A stretch of 64,000 bases of DNA. Origin: Triops longicaudatus (lineage: Eukaryota; Arthropoda; Branchiopoda; Notostraca; Triopsidae). Where the stretch lies: positions 1 through 64,000 of the forward strand of contig JAGQDJ010000622.1 in NCBI GenBank assembly GCA_022885665.1, read 5' to 3'. Below, piece by piece: positions 26,268-39,143 of this stretch. The notes beneath the pieces are model-generated. The model saw only the letters and a program-made list of their open reading frames with translations, did no database searches and was not told the DNA's origin. Position 1 is the first letter of the stretch, and every line of letters begins with the position of its first letter. The translations under genes and the position numbers were made by a program.

Positions 26268-29200
26268 CTACGTCAACTTCTTGGCCTTCTGGTACAAGGT
26301 GTCCACAACTTTTCCCAAACTATGCACGGTATCCAATGCGGCTTCATACGTTTTATCAGAACGCGAGGGTTCGAAAATGACCAAAACGCCATGCCCTTGA
26401 TCCAGAATACCGGAGAGCTTACTGTCCAAGATCATTTGCGACAACTTCTTTTCGACTTCGTGCACTGGTAAAGCTATGCATTCCGAAACGTAAGAAACCT
26501 GTCGAAATTACACAATGTTAGACCCACGGAGAAAGATTCGCGATGCGATGTTTTATTTTACCTGAACGCGAGAATAAGGCTCGATAATCCGGCTCAAGTT
26601 CTGCTCCAACATGTTGTGGTACAATGTATCTAGATGTGCTTTGATGATTACGTCTTCGACTAATTCCTGATGATAGGTTTCAAGAGCCTACGGAAATGTT
26701 CTGTGTTATTTTCGTTTTGAAATATGCCTTCTTTATAAGTTCATTCTTAAATTATTATTTTTTATACAAAAGTAAAGCTCACCTTCTGGAAGTCAGCTAA
26801 CGAACGCTTGATCGCGGCTTGCGCGACGGCTTTCATAGCTTCAGCAGCTTTGCCAGCGTAGCGTAATGCTAATTTGCCACTTAGGAGGGCTTGGACATCT
26901 TCAGGGCTAGGTATTAATATAAAGAAAAAGATTGATTGGCTTTGTTTTTCCCATCGGAAGACGTGAGCTTACGCATTGAGTACAACTTTGCACAACAGCA
27001 TGTACTTGAGAGCGGTGATAGCTTTGGGACTGTCAACGCTATCGTAGCCTTCAAAAGCTTCGTAGAAGTACGAGAATGCAGTTTTGAAATCTCGTTCATC
27101 AGCAGCGTGGAGAATGCCTAGAAAGAAAACGCGAAAATCCATACTGTTATCATTCTACTCAAAGCAAGTTTTGTAAATTCGAAGAATTTCTACAACAAAT
27201 TTAAAACATCCAATTGTCCTATCCAATTATTAATACTTGTTTCTTATTAGTAGGTGATTAAAGCTCTCAAAATTTTAATTAAATCCCTAGTGCAAGAAAA
27301 TTACGAAATAATGTTCTTACTATTTTTCTATTGACACGTCATGATTCCTTATAGTACTATGTATTAATTAGAAAAACTCCAACTGAATGTGTAATTTGCA
27401 TCAAGTAGTAAATAATGTTGCGTGGCAGGTCTACTTGGTGTCCTAATCCTATCGACCTGAAACGAAACAGACGTCTTACCGACGTACTAAATTTTTCGGA
27501 CAATGTTGCTTTCGTACCTTTTGCGCAATTTAAGTATGACACACTCGTTGCACATCTTTAAACATTAATGCCTGAACTGTTAAACAAGTTGAAACAAAAC
27601 AGACCAGATGAATTCTACTACACAAAAAAACTACACAAAGGGATAGGGAAGACGGAGGCGAAATCGCTCATTTTTCTCTTGTTTATCGTTATATGAAAAA
27701 GTTATTCTTCCAATAGAGTTAATTTCTTTCGTATGTAGATGGTAATTAATTAAGCGAAGCAATTCATTTGTATCTGATGTTTTTCGTCAAATTTTTCAAC
27801 AATTTTATCTGCCCTTAAAATAACCCGAAGTCGTCACCCCTCAAGTCTACGAAATCGCCTCGACCGAGGGGTGAAACCGAACGGCCCTGGGGTTAAGACA
27901 AATTGGCAAAACTTGAAAGAAAAGAGTTTTTAAAGGTGAAACTGACATTTTTCTAAAGTTCTAAAGAAAGGTATCGAATTATTGCCCATTTGGCATAGCC
28001 CCGTTTTCGTCCTTTGGGATCACCTCTTTCTGACTGACGCAAATAAACAATGATTACGTTCAAATCCTTTACACGATTAACATATAACTAACAATGCTTA
28101 TAGAGCACATACTATAGAATAACACCCGAAAACGGGGTATTTTTTATATGACACTTATGCAGACAATCATAACCAACCTATAATGGCAAAAATTCCAGGA
28201 ACATCACGCAAGCGTTAAGAATGTTTTAGTTTACAACTCAAAAGTGTTGAATAAAGGTCAAACTTTTGCCAAAAAGCGTACTTGGGTCATACTGTGCTGC
28301 CTATCTACTTTTTCACATATTAAGACTCGAAACGAAAGTAGTACTATCTTGCATATAATCATACGGAAAGTAAGCATGCAAAATAATTGTGTAATCTGTA
28401 CATATTCTACGAGATCTATAACTTTGAACAGGTGTCCTCATGCCAAAGGTCAAATTTACATTTCTGTCTTTAATTTCCTAATTCAAGTTTCTTACAATTA
28501 AATACTGTCTATCACTCTAGACTTGAATCACATTTATATTTAAAAAATGCTGCATGCGTTTAGTAAGGCCCGGGTACAAACAAACCCCCTTATGAGAGAA
28601 AAACATGGAAAATTTCGAACGCCACACTGTAAAAACTGTTCAAGAATCAATGAAACTGACTACTACTCATGTACTTTCATATTCTCTTGTCAAATGTTAT
28701 GGTTTACGTTTAAATGTTTATTCAAAATTGTATACCCCTTATTTATTCTTAATTTACCTGACTGTAAATCCAACGCAGCTTGAAGCTTAGGTGGGCAATA
28801 AATAGAATTGGCAGTCGTGCGGGCAGACGTAAGGGCTGCTCGAGCTTTTGGTAAGTTGCTGAGTGCGTGGTATGTTTTGCTCTCGAGGAGTTGTACTTCG
28901 ACCAAGAGATGCTTATCGTCGAGTTTCTTGAGCTCTTTGAGCAGGGTGGCGCCAAGTTGCAATGCTTCGGTGTATTTACCCGTATCGAAGTACAATGCGA
29001 CTAAACGGGCTTCAAGACTTTGCCGGAGAAAGGTGCGCTTTTCTTGCACGGCCCATTCAATGCATTCCTATACAGATATGTCAATAATAATTACCAGGCA
29101 ATCAACATAAGAAGCTGCACGAGTAACTAAACTAGTAACTAGCAATATAACGATGATTCAATAATATAAGAAATAATAAGCGGGATTGAAGGATAAATTT

Positions 29201-29808
29201 AGAGCTGCAACCAAACACGATGCTACAAATACAAAATAAACTACAAACTATTCACGCATCTGTCACTTTATTTTACCTTGCATAGCTGAACTTCGCTACC
29301 AATGCCAGCTTCCATATCCAAGAACATGTCAACCAAAGAGCGCACTAATTTTGCTGCTTTGGCTTTACTAATGAGAGGTAAAAATGGACGGATTTTCTTG
29401 ATCAAATCAGCCAGTTCTAGTAAAAATAAATACACTTACATACTATGTCATTCGAATAAAAATGGTAAAGAGAACTTACCTTTCGCCTTGCCTTGCTTCT
29501 TGTAATGTTCGCCAAGCTGCATTATCCCTTGTTCTTTAATTTTGATACTTTCCTCATCATTGTCTGCCACTTCTAGGTCCGCAACTACAGAAATTATATA
29601 TATATTATTTCGCAATCACTAGTTGTCACACACGAAAAACAGGGAAATATGTAAATAACGGTGCGTAAACTGAAACGCAAATCATCCTTCGCGAAGTTAA
29701 AACAAAGATCACCACAATCTTACCAATTTTAGAAAGCAAGTCTTCTCCTTCCTGACTTCCAATACTAATCAGGGTAGTAGCACGCTCAAACATCGCAGCC
29801 CCAGACAT
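26268..29808 (-). CDS. PSMD11: 26S proteasome non-ATPase regulatory subunit 11 (Rpn6)
   Basis: Eight exons on the minus strand: 29808-29724, 29584-29480, 29416-29277, 29067-28758, 27117-26973, 26906-26783, 26687-26562, 26498-26268. They give 421 aa, one fewer than human PSMD11. The solenoid of TPR-like helices is well conserved (KRTFLRQSLEARLVALYFDT, LLVEVQLLESKTYHALSNLP, SYFYEAFEGYDSVDSPKAI). The PCI domain follows, and the C-terminus ends KVVDTLYQKAKKLT as in animals. Rpn6 is a lid subunit that clamps the 20S core to the regulatory particle. The start ATG is followed by a family-like N-terminal helix (FERATTLISIGSQEGEDLL). Intron 4 is 1.64 kb and the rest are about 75-240 nt. It is transcribed divergently from the Lola-like gene. 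Identification is secure. Confidence 0.96.
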
Positions 29809-30350
29809 TTTACCAATATTTAATGGAAACGAAGGATTGTAAGAACAAGAACAGCGGCAGCTTGTTTTCCCCGTGATGATTTGCTCGATTTTGGTCACGA
29901 ACGAACGAGCGTCACACTAACCACTAGATGGCATTTCGCGCGAGTTTTAAATATTCGTTTCAGTCTGAAGAACTCTTTCTGTTACTTATTCGATTCACGC
30001 TGCACTTTCTTCGTTCAACTCCACTTCTTTTAGGAGTAAATATTCCTAATAAATATCTTAAGTGAAAAACTTAACTCGAAATACGTATTGCGTTTGATGA
30101 GATGGCCCATGGAAAGGCTGCAAATGTATTTCGCGGTTCATTTCACAGCGAATCCTTTCTAAGTCGCGAGTTGCGATTTGTTTTTGTTTTCATTTCAAAA
30201 CACTACGCAAGACAATCCCTTCGTCAAAGCTTCTTTCTAAATGTATGTTCTCCCTTTACTAGAGACATTGAGTGAAAATAACAATATATTTTGTATCGGA
30301 CCTTCCTACTGCAATTTAGTGTAAAGAAAAAGGTGACAGAACTTCCTCAG
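29809..30350. promoter_or_regulatory. Divergent promoter region of PSMD11 and the Lola-like gene
   Basis: The 540 bp between the PSMD11 start and the first recognisable Lola-like exon must carry the PSMD11 promoter and probably the 5' exon of the other gene. No TATA box with correct spacing is evident. An ATG at 30103 in good context opens a short frame (MAHGKAANVFR) that would join the BTB exon in phase, but the donor after it (CGCG|GTTCAT) is weak, so I do not annotate it. Confidence 0.4.
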
Positions 30351-32997
30351 AATTATTGTGTCGGTGGTACAATCACACCTCAAGCATTTTAAATGCTTTC
30401 GAAACGTTACGAGCCAATGAAGTACCCACTGACTTGGCGGCCGAGGGTCAGTTTGTTCGTGCACATCGTGTTGTATTATGCGCCTGTAGCTCTTACTTTC
30501 AGGTAGCATTTAAAAGATGTTTAGTTCTTTCTAATGTAACTATGATGCATGTTCTATACGATTGTAAATGTCCTACCCGTGGGTACGTGGTAAGACGTTT
30601 GGGAAAAAAGAGCGGCGTTGTGTTATTACACATTACTGATTTAATACAGAAATTTTTAACATGACTTATTATTTTTTTTTTTCAGTATTACACGTACGTT
30701 CACTTTTTGGCTTGTTGCTTTCCAGTGGGAAAAACTATGTTCACTTCTCGTTAGATCAAGCCAACCCAAAAGAAGAAGTTTAACTTAACTAAATTTAAAT
30801 TACTTTTCCACAATTTCCCTATTGCCTGTCCTAATTTTTCGTACAAGTTAAATTCAGTAAGGTTTTGTTAGGTCTACTTAGGTTGGGTTAGTTTAGTTAG
30901 ATTAGATGGGAAAACTAGGAATCGAAAGCAGTTAATGACTATGTACGTCACTAAAGGATCCGCTTCAAAAGGGTTATTTTTTTTAAAGCAAAAATAAAAT
31001 GAGGTCGCCGGGTGTACTGGAAAAGCACCTTTAATATATACCATTAAACCAAAGGAGTCATATTAAGTGTAGAATGAAAACCAGGAGGAATGAAAATCTG
31101 GAAACTGAAAACAAGGTTAGTACTTCACCAGCGATTTTGTAAAACCTTTTACAACCGAAGATATTTTTAAATATTTGTCTGTAAAGAGTTTGGGATTTCT
31201 ATTTTAAAAAAATGCATGCTGCAATGCTTTTTTGACTGAAGTACTCTAGGTTTAGTCAGTCGTGTCAAATCAATGTAAATTGAAACAGATGCAACATTCA
31301 TTTGGCATACTTGATTTTGTATTTTGATACTGTGTGACCTATACTGCATACGCAAGGCTTCGTACGAAGAATAATATTGGGTAGTGAAAAAGGGTTATTT
31401 TTTTATAAAATATTTTCGAAGTTACGTTCTGGTTTGTTAACTCTTCTTTGTTAAACTTGTTCAGGAAATATTTGAATACCAGTCGCAGAAAAATGTTGTC
31501 GTCGTTCTCAAAGACGTTCCCGGTGAACAGTTAGACGCTCTAGTTCAGTACATGTACAAAGGCCAAGTTCAGATCTCCCAAGCACACTTACCGGCTTTTT
31601 TTAAAAAAACCGCCCACTTTTTACGGATCAATGGTATCGTCCAAATGCTCGAATCCAGTAAAGACGTTCAAGAAGCCCCCGCATCTATTGTCCCTACCAG
31701 CTTCCTTGCAGAAGCCAACGTTATACTGAAAAGTCCGCCACTTCTTTACGTACCTCTACCCCATCTGCCAGCAAACGCCGTCTGGCAATTAAGGTACCAA
31801 CCTCCAAGCTGAATCGCGGATCTCAGAATTGCAAAGTACCTCGTTTGAAACGCGGGAAAAATTTGACGGATATTTAAAAAAATGGCGAAATGAACACTCC
31901 TAAACTTACACAGTATGAAGCATTTGCGATGGTTGCCCTCGCCGAAGAATTCGATGCTGCAGAAAAGAATGATGAGACACAGGAGTCAAACGTGTCGGAC
32001 GAAACTGGGAGGGAGGCGGGCAAAATGGACGGTTCGACACTTTTTTGGTTTATTTTTCCCGATTTTCGCTATGCCTGACTGTGTCTTTTACTTTCGTTTT
32101 AGATTAACTTTCTTATTTATTTGCTCAAAATGACAAAACTTAAATGTTTACTGTCATGTTAACTTGTTATTATTTCTTTGTCTTTTTTAATACGGTATAA
32201 CGGTACAGTAGGATCGCATTATAACGAACCACATGGGAACAGGAAATAAATTCCTTATGTTCAGATTCATTTTGACGGACTTTTTCTGTATTCATAAATA
32301 ACTCTCGCTTCCCATCAAGAAACGGATAAATTTTTCGCCTTTTACATTACCGTGACTCTTGCCATCCGTTTACTGTCATGTCAACCCGATTTCATATTCT
32401 GTAGTTTTTGTAAAAGGGTCCGTTATAGCGAATTTCTATTTTATATGTAGGCCTATACATTAAGACTCTAGATGCCATGTGTACCTCTTGCTTGTGTTTC
32501 ATTGATCAAACTTAATTTGTTTAGTTTATTGCTCCACATTGTGTCAAATTCTTTTTCATTACACTGATTTGTTTAATCAGTCTACGTTAGTTTTCAATTA
32601 AGTATAATTTTTTCCTAAGACTGTTTTTTTTTTGTTGTCATTAGATTCACTTCATGAAATGGATGTTCTGCAAACGAGTCTACAGCAAAGTGAAATGTCG
32701 GACCAATTAAATTGCGACGAGTGTCCTTTTGAAACAAAGACAATTGTTGCTTTGAAGAGACATAAGATGAGAATACACAAGCCCCAAACCGGAATTTCGC
32801 GTTACAAGTGTGACAAATGTCCAAAAGATTACAAACAACAAAAATACTTATACCGCCACCAGCGCTACGAATGTGGTAAGGAACCTAAATTTGTTTGTCC
32901 GCATTGCTCGTTTCGCTGTTTCTGGCGGGCGGATTACAGCAAACACATAATACGTGTCCATCAAGACACTTCTGGACCTTTGGCAAATGAAACATGA
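30351..32997 (+). CDS. Lola-like BTB/POZ zinc-finger transcription factor, start unresolved, frame break in middle exon
   Basis: Exon A (about 30351-30502) encodes the first half of a BTB domain: LCRWYNHTSSILNAFETL and AHRVVLCACSSYFQ. Exon B starts at 31465 (EIFEYQSQKNVVVVLKDVPG, ALVQYMYKGQVQISQAHLPAF) and completes it. The last exon, 32645-32997, encodes three C2H2-type fingers, the second as C-X2-C-X12-H-X4-C with RHQRYECGKEP, the signature of Lola-type finger pairs. Between them, exon B changes frame around 31665-31740. The downstream frame reads a basic stretch (STPSASKRRLAIK), meets TAA at 31870-31872, then stays open to the donor after 32031. A one-base assembly error, one or two mini-introns (for example ending at 31908) or gene decay could each explain this. 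Such proteins are nuclear, dimerise by BTB and bind DNA through the fingers. No initiator exon was identified. Confidence 0.7.
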
Positions 32998-33212
32998 CGA
33001 ACTGCGTCGACGCTTTAGGGAAACAAATGCTTTGTTCTTATACTGTGTTACTTTGTGCCGAAAATATACATAATCACTTTCTTGTGAGAATAACGGACAG
33101 AAAAGAACTCTTTTTTTGAGAGGAGATATATAATTTATTTGGACATTGCAAAACCAATGTTCAAACAATTAAATACTTTGCAAAATATGTTTGTTCTCAT
33201 GAATGGGGTCGT

Positions 33213-33792
33213 TTAGTATTTGGCGGGGTAGGCGGGTTTGTAAGCGGGCTCGTAGGCGGGCTCGTAGGAGGCCTTGTAGGCAGGCTTGTAGGCGGGTTGG
33301 TAAGCTGGTTTGTAGTCCTGTTTGTATTCACCAGAGTATTGGACATCAGCGACGTAGCCGGTGTAGTCATCGGCCTTGTAGGTGACGGTTTGGCGGCGAC
33401 CGTCGGGAAGGACAACCGAGTAAGCACCGCTGACGTATCCCTTGCCATCTCCGGATTCTTTGTGGTCGTAGTGGTTGTAAGAAGGAGTATCATCAACTGC
33501 GTAGGCGAATTCGTAGGGTTGAGCAGCCTGTATAGAACAACCGTAATTAAGGCTTAGTTTCTCTGGGAATATGTAGCAAATGATGGAGGTTTAGCTTACG
33601 TATTCATAGGCGGGGTTGTAGGCAGCGGGGTAGGCCGGGGTGTAAGTCTTGGCGGGGTAAGCCGGGTAGACTTCGACGGCGGCGGCCACGGCGACCAAAG
33701 CGGCGAGGATGAAGAACTATTGCAATGGAAAGTAACGAACAATAATATTAAATTCCTGAGAAAGCGAAAAACATTCACTTTCTTACTTTCAT
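33213..33792 (-). CDS. Cuticle protein CP1, Rebers-Riddiford chitin-binding type
   Basis: Three exons on the minus strand: 33792-33787 (MK), 33716-33600, 33527-33213; 145 aa. The split signal peptide reads MK|FFILAALVAVAAA. The mature part has YP-rich AY repeats, then YEFAYAVDD, HYDHKESGDGKGYVSGAYSV, LPDGRRQTVTYKADD and GYVADVQYSGEY, the R&R consensus that binds chitin, nearer the RR-2 form. The tail is tetrapeptide repeats of [KEQ]PAY with one KASY, ending YPAKY. It should be secreted by epidermal cells into the procuticle. It has one repeat unit more than most copies, as does CP8. An AATAAA lies downstream in the conserved block near 33128. It is the leftmost gene of the array. Confidence 0.95.
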
Positions 33793-33825
33793 GGTTGGTT
33801 GAGATAGTTTTACAGCTGCGGTAGA

Positions 33826-33862
33826 ACTGATACTTGGTCAAACGTTTCCAACAGTTTTTATA
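33826..33862 (-). promoter_or_regulatory. CP1 core promoter (TATA + initiator)
   Basis: Minus-strand TATAAAA at 33862-33856, with initiator TCAGT at 33830-33826. The predicted start A at 33828 is 34 nt from the first T of the TATA box. The 5' UTR would be about 36 nt and carries the TACCGCAGCTG segment shared by several copies. Confidence 0.8.
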
Positions 33863-34689
33863 CCTCCTGTTGGTCTTCGGCCTTCGCTTTTCGACTCTTG
33901 CCTCGTGGACCTACGAGAAATAGGGCAGTAGTCTTCATTTGGGTTTGAAGGGCATTAGAGAGTAAACGGTGACCACGCCTAAGATTGAGATTGTTTTGTG
34001 CGCACTGCGTGCATGCTTCCAAGCGTCATACAGTTTTTGTTGTTGTTGAGTCCCTATTTTTCTCTCGTTTTTGTGACTGATAAAACAATTGCATCTTAAC
34101 TTCCGATTTACAAGTTTGGTACTTGTTTATTTGCTGGCAACGGCATTGTCATAATATGATTTAACATTTTTCAGCTCATAGATGCTGCAAGTTGAATTAT
34201 CATCAGTTAGTAGACAGCATCAACAGCTACTACTTTTCCTAGTTAAATTTAGACAAACAAGCCACTGTACTTGTTTTATATATTTCCCCTTCTTTTTAAC
34301 CACTCCGAAGAGTTTTTTTTAATGACAACAACTTTGTCTTAAATAGCTCATTAACAATTTTACCAAACTAGGAATACTTAAAAAAAATAGCTATATCATT
34401 AGCATTACAGTGTTCCCATCCTTTTGTTTTAGTTTTAACCGCATGCAGCATGAAAATTTAACTAATTTAACCTAACCGAATCATAGGGTGGCGGGGCATA
34501 CAGAAGAAAACTATTCAGCGTGATCATTTGGTCCTTACATATGTAAGTAATTGTGGTGCACTCTTGCTTGATCTGTTCGTCTGTGAAAATTTATATATTA
34601 CGTGAGATGCTAAACATGAACGCAATTTTCGTTTACATTTTTTTTTTTGCCCTTTCAATAAAAAAAAAAAAAAACTTCAAACAGAAACA

Positions 34690-35126
34690 ATGATTTTGCT
34701 CGGGTCGGATATGCAAACTCTGTCGTACGGCATAATTCGTTCAATGTAAAATACACTGCATCACTGCTGTGCAAAAAGAAAAAAAAAAGAGAAGTGAAAA
34801 GAGTGGTATTGAAACTTAACACAAAACCTTCAAACTGCTGGTAGTGGTTAAGATAACTTTTTAACTTGTTAGAACTTCTTACGCAACTTAGTCAAACGAA
34901 AATACATATCAAGCATCTGATCTCATTGCTAAAAAATAACGGAATTCTCGGTGGAATAAACAAGAAGTTTGACGCAACCACGAAAATCTCCTATACTAAT
35001 ATATATTTAAAAAAAAGTGAATGCATTTTTTTGAAGGTAAATATAATTTATTTGGACATTGCAAAAACCAATGCTCAAACAATTAAATAATTTGCGGAAT
35101 ATGTTTCCTCTCAGGATTGCGGTCGT
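34690..35126. repeat. Duplicated 3' flank, copy 1 (pairs with 43111-43547)
   Basis: About 437 bp, nearly identical to 43111-43547, runs directly into the CP2 stop codon; the partner runs into the CP5 stop codon. Identity includes non-coding sequence and a shared 74-codon chance frame. It implies recent duplication or gene conversion covering the 3' flank and last exon. Confidence 0.9.
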
Positions 35127-35692
35127 TTAGTATTTAGCGGGGTAGGCGGGTTTGTAAGCGGGCTCATAGGCGGGCTTGTAAGCAGGTTTGTAAGCGGGTT
35201 GGTAAGCTGGTTTGTAGTCCTGTTTGTATTCGCCAGAGTATTGGACGTCAGCAACGTAGCCGGTGTAGTCATCGGCCTTGTAGGTGACGGTTTGGCGGCG
35301 ACCGTCGGGAAGGACTACAGAGTAAGCACCGCTGACGTATCCCTTGCCATCTCCGGATTCTTTGTGATCGTAGTGGTTGTAGGAAGGAGCATCATCAACG
35401 GCGTACGCAAAGTTGTAGGGTTGAGCGGCCTAGTGGCACGTAAGCGTAGGAAAAATTAGGAACAATTTCTCTAGGAACGAGTCACGAATGAAAAGGACAA
35501 ACTTACGTATTCGTAGGTGGGTTTGTAGGCAGCGGGGTAGGCCGGGGTGTAAGTCTTGGCGGGGTAAGCCGGGTAGACTTCAACGGCGGCGGCCACGGCG
35601 ACCAAAGCGGCGAGGATGAAGAACTGTTGAAATGGAAAGTAATGTTAAATTTTAAGTTAATTTCTTGAAAACAGTCAATTTCTTACTTTCAT
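35127..35692 (-). CDS. Cuticle protein CP2, Rebers-Riddiford type
   Basis: Exons 35692-35687, 35623-35507, 35429-35127; 141 aa. It has the same domain order as CP1, with residue changes in the chitin-binding domain entry (YNFAYAVDDAPSY instead of YEFAYAVDDTPSY) that it shares with CP6. Intron 2 is a different version from that of CP1, CP4, CP5, CP7, CP8 and CP9, and is almost identical to that of CP6. The 3' flank matches CP5 and the 5' flank matches CP7 for about 500 bp. The gene is thus a mosaic, best explained by conversion among paralogues. The reading frame and splice sites are intact. Confidence 0.95.
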
Positions 35693-35729
35693 GGTTGGTT
35701 GGTTGTGATAGATTTTCAGCTGCGGTAGA

Positions 35730-35766
35730 ACTGATGCTAAGTGAAACAACACCACCGTCTTTTATA
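35730..35766 (-). promoter_or_regulatory. CP2 core promoter (TATA + initiator)
   Basis: TATAAAA on the minus strand at 35766-35760 and TCAGT at 35734-35730, 34 nt apart (T to A). The sequence is nearly identical to the CP7 promoter. Confidence 0.8.
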
Positions 35767-36191
35767 CCTCAGTCTCGGCTGAGTAGAACCAGTCCTGTGG
35801 ATTGTGATGGGAACGAGACCGGTCTGTTTCCGTAGAGTGTTTTAGAAAAAGAAATTTTGACAACGCCTCTGATCAAGATTCGCTTACATGCTAAAGAATG
35901 CAGTATGCTTTCAACAGCAACGGCAGAAAATTAAGTATGCTACTTAAGTTGATGTTCCACTCGATTCCTCTATAAGAATTGAAATGTATTTGTAATAAAG
36001 ATACAACTTCTAGTCATCACAAAGGCGGCAACGAGCTCTATTCACTTCGAGACTGGTTAAAATAGTAGAATTATCACAAAGATAAAGAAGTTCTACAAGG
36101 AAATAACGAAAGATATCAATAGCCGTTTTTGTTAGAAGAGATAGTGAGAGAATTTTGAAGGAACAGAGAACTTGTTTGGTTTAACAATTAA

Positions 36192-36359
36192 CAGAGGTGT
36201 CGTGCCATATTGAGCCGGGGGGGCCCGGGCCCCCCAAAAATTTTTGCCATTCTAAAAAAAAAGGTATCATTTAAGACTCATTTATAACTCATTAACTCTT
36301 TTATTAAGAGAAATGAAAAATCGGGCTCCCCAAAATTTTTGAAGTGCACGACGCCACTG
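36192..36359 (+). mobile_element. hAT-like MITE, CAGWGGCGTCGTGC family, copy 1
   Basis: A 168-bp element with terminal inverted repeats CAGAGGTGTCGTGC and (right end reversed) CAGTGGCGTCGTGC. It is flanked by an 8-bp target duplication, ACAATTAA on the left and ACATTTAA on the right (7 of 8). Near the left end is a GC palindrome (GGGGGGCCCGGGCCCCCC); the interior is AT-rich. It is inserted in the CP2 upstream duplicate; the corresponding CP7 flank lacks it. Confidence 0.75.
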
Positions 36360-36367
36360 ACATTTAA

Positions 36368-39143
36368 CAGCTAATGTCTGATATGCAATTTGTTAGCTAG
36401 ATGTTTCGCCAACTGCATGCACGAACTTCATTGCCCTCTCAATTAAAACGAAAAAACTTCAAACAAATTCTGTAAAGAGCTATATAACCTGATCTGCAGA
36501 TTGTTCTCATAAAAATCTTCCATTTCTATACGCTTGAATTATCTGGAGGTACTTTTCTCGTACAAAACAAATGGTTTTGTACAGACGTCGAAGAAAGCGT
36601 TTCTTTTTCCACGCATTCTTTTCGTAGTGTACTTATGTTCTCGAGTAGTACGATCGCCATTAACGTTTTACGGTACTTATGTGAAAATTGTTCGTACTTG
36701 ATTTTTGGGTTTGGAATTGCATGGCTGTCAATTCAGACACATACATAAATGTACATATTTCCTTGTGGCTAATGAAAAAGCTTACTCATGGAATCATCGA
36801 CCATGAGCGAGTTGTGCTTACGAGGAATGGGGTTGCGAGGAGGAAATCCTCTTGGCCTTTGGTGGGGGGATTTAAAAATCACACAAAATATTTTTTGCTT
36901 TAAATCAGTTTTAGTCTCTTTCTGTAAGTTTTGCAAGACTTGCGATAAAAAGAGACTTAAGAAATTTTACTGTTATAGTTTTAACATGAAATATAATTAC
37001 TATAACCAGGGCCATTCACAGTACTTGGGTTCAGGTAGTGTGTGTATGCAATTTTTTGTCCAGATCCTTAACCATCTTTATGGCAATTAAGTCAAAACAA
37101 AGTCATAGACTTAATCCTCCAAGCAAGTTACCCAGCAAAATTCAACCCTTTCTCCGTGTTATAGCTTCGGAGAGGAGCGCGTCGCACTCAGGAAAGTCAT
37201 GTTGTGCTATGAAGAAGGGCACGAAAACCTCTACCCCAAAAAGCAAAACGCCCCTCAAAGTTGAACGTATTGTGAACAAAAAATAAAATTAAAAAATAAA
37301 GAAAAAAAATAAAGGAAACTAGTCAAGCGTATTCAGATCCCAATTAAAAGTGCCAAAAAATTTTCCGCAAAGGTGTTATTGCTGAATTTCTATCGTGTAT
37401 TTTTTGTTCACACTCAAACTTCTACCTCCATGGGGTAACTTTGAACGCGCACTTTGAAAACTAAAAACTCACATATGCGTCCACAGTCGTTAAAAGTCTT
37501 ATAAGTTATTCGATTCTGCACATTTTTAAGCTTATTTATGTTTCCCGTTAGCTCAAAAACTAGCCGAGATAAACACGAAAAACTAATAAAAAAAAATTTC
37601 CAAAACAAGTTGCCAATATAGGACAATGGTACCCATTGCCCTACATTGGCAAGATGAAGTATGTCTTCTAATAAGCCACTTGCACTTTTATCTTTGTGAT
37701 TCTTTGAGTATCCAACGTGCAACCGTGTTGAAACACGTGATAGACGTCTTTGCTTTCTCTTGTGGACGGTTGTCGTCTGTCACACGTTTAAATATGCCGA
37801 TAGCATGTTTAGTGATTTCTGTCACCCAGACCGCTGGCGCAGGTTTTTCGTGCAGCGTGCCTATATAGCATGAAAGAAATTACTACCTGAGGAAAAAATG
37901 AGAAAATATATACTTTCCTGTGCTTATAATTAAACAATCAAATTTTTTTAATTTTTCTTCAAAAACGTACATGACTGAACGCTGTTTTGCGTTCTTGTTT
38001 TTAAATTATACAAGTCATAAATGTGAATAATTTGAATCATACAAGCTGCTCAGATCTTACACAACCCGTGTTATCTATAAACCGACGAGCGACATGAATT
38101 GTCCTAAAATTATTGCTTGACTCACGTAGAATCTTTGAGCGAATGAACCCCGTGTCTCATTTATTTTTTATTTTTTTTTTTTCTAAGAGACTCACCACGT
38201 CCACTCGCTGAGCTAGAGAAAAACTTGGGTTCTTTCTTTTGGAAATGTTTGCTTCACTTCGTAGCTCTGCGACTAGATGTAAACTAGGCAAATTGGCTTA
38301 GTTGGTAACTTGTTAACGGGGAAAGGTGCAGGTGAAGGGTAGGCTCATTCTTTGGGGCGCAGTGCCTTTCCAGCATTTTGTGGAATAATGCGGCGTTCTA
38401 GTGTCAAAAGCTATTGCCAAAGATTCGTATTCACTTAGACGAATTCTCTCAACGTTTTTGTATGTACAACGGCACACATTTTCAGAAAAGCGAAATATGA
38501 TTTATTCAATAAAAAGGAGTGAGTGTACATTGAATTAAATGGGCTTAAAACGGCACCGTAAAATTTCATTCAATAGTGCGGGTTACTCAAATAACCGATA
38601 TTCCACTTAAGTGGAGACCATTGGATACATTTTTTTGGTGTGTGTGTTGGGGTCTGGATGGGGAACTCCTTTTGCGGCTAGGGGTGATGAGCATCACTGC
38701 CATTAACTTCTAATGAAGTGTGCAGATTGTGCTAAAACTAGTGCAAAAATTACACACGCAAAATAAACAATAAAAAACTTTAACAAAATAAAAAGTAAGG
38801 AAGAGTAAAACCGATGCAATTTCGCGACGAGGTCATACGGTTTGTAACTCGGGGAGTTTCAGACGGACAAACACACAAAGGTACCGAGCCTTATAGGTAC
38901 CAGTATCACTCGGGGTATACCACTTACTAAAATAGTTTTTGTATATATTTATAACATTTCATGACATTGAAAATTAGACGTTTAATTTTTAAGTAACCGT
39001 AGAAGTTCGAAAGACATGTCTGACTCACTCCACAGAATTATTTGAAAGAAGTACAGGAACTAAAGCTTCAGTTTACAGCATAAGTATAGAATGTAATTCT
39101 CGTTTAACATTAAAAATTAAATTTTCGAGGAATGCATCTTAAT
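36368..39143. other. Spacer between CP2 upstream region and CP3
   Basis: About 2.8 kb with no recognised gene. The first 60 bp continue the segment shared with the CP7 flank. The rest is AT-rich, with a T-run near 38170. The short open frames here lack any domain. Confidence 0.5.

Noticed and set aside
33230..33320. Short regularly spaced repeats resembling a CRISPR or minisatellite
   Set aside because: They are the coding [KEQ]PAY repeats of the cuticle protein tail, and the genome is eukaryotic.
34866..35090. 74-codon frame, identical at 43287-43511, as a possible conserved small protein
   Set aside because: Both copies lie within the recently duplicated 3' flank, so identity reflects DNA duplication. 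Composition is AT-driven and there is no domain.
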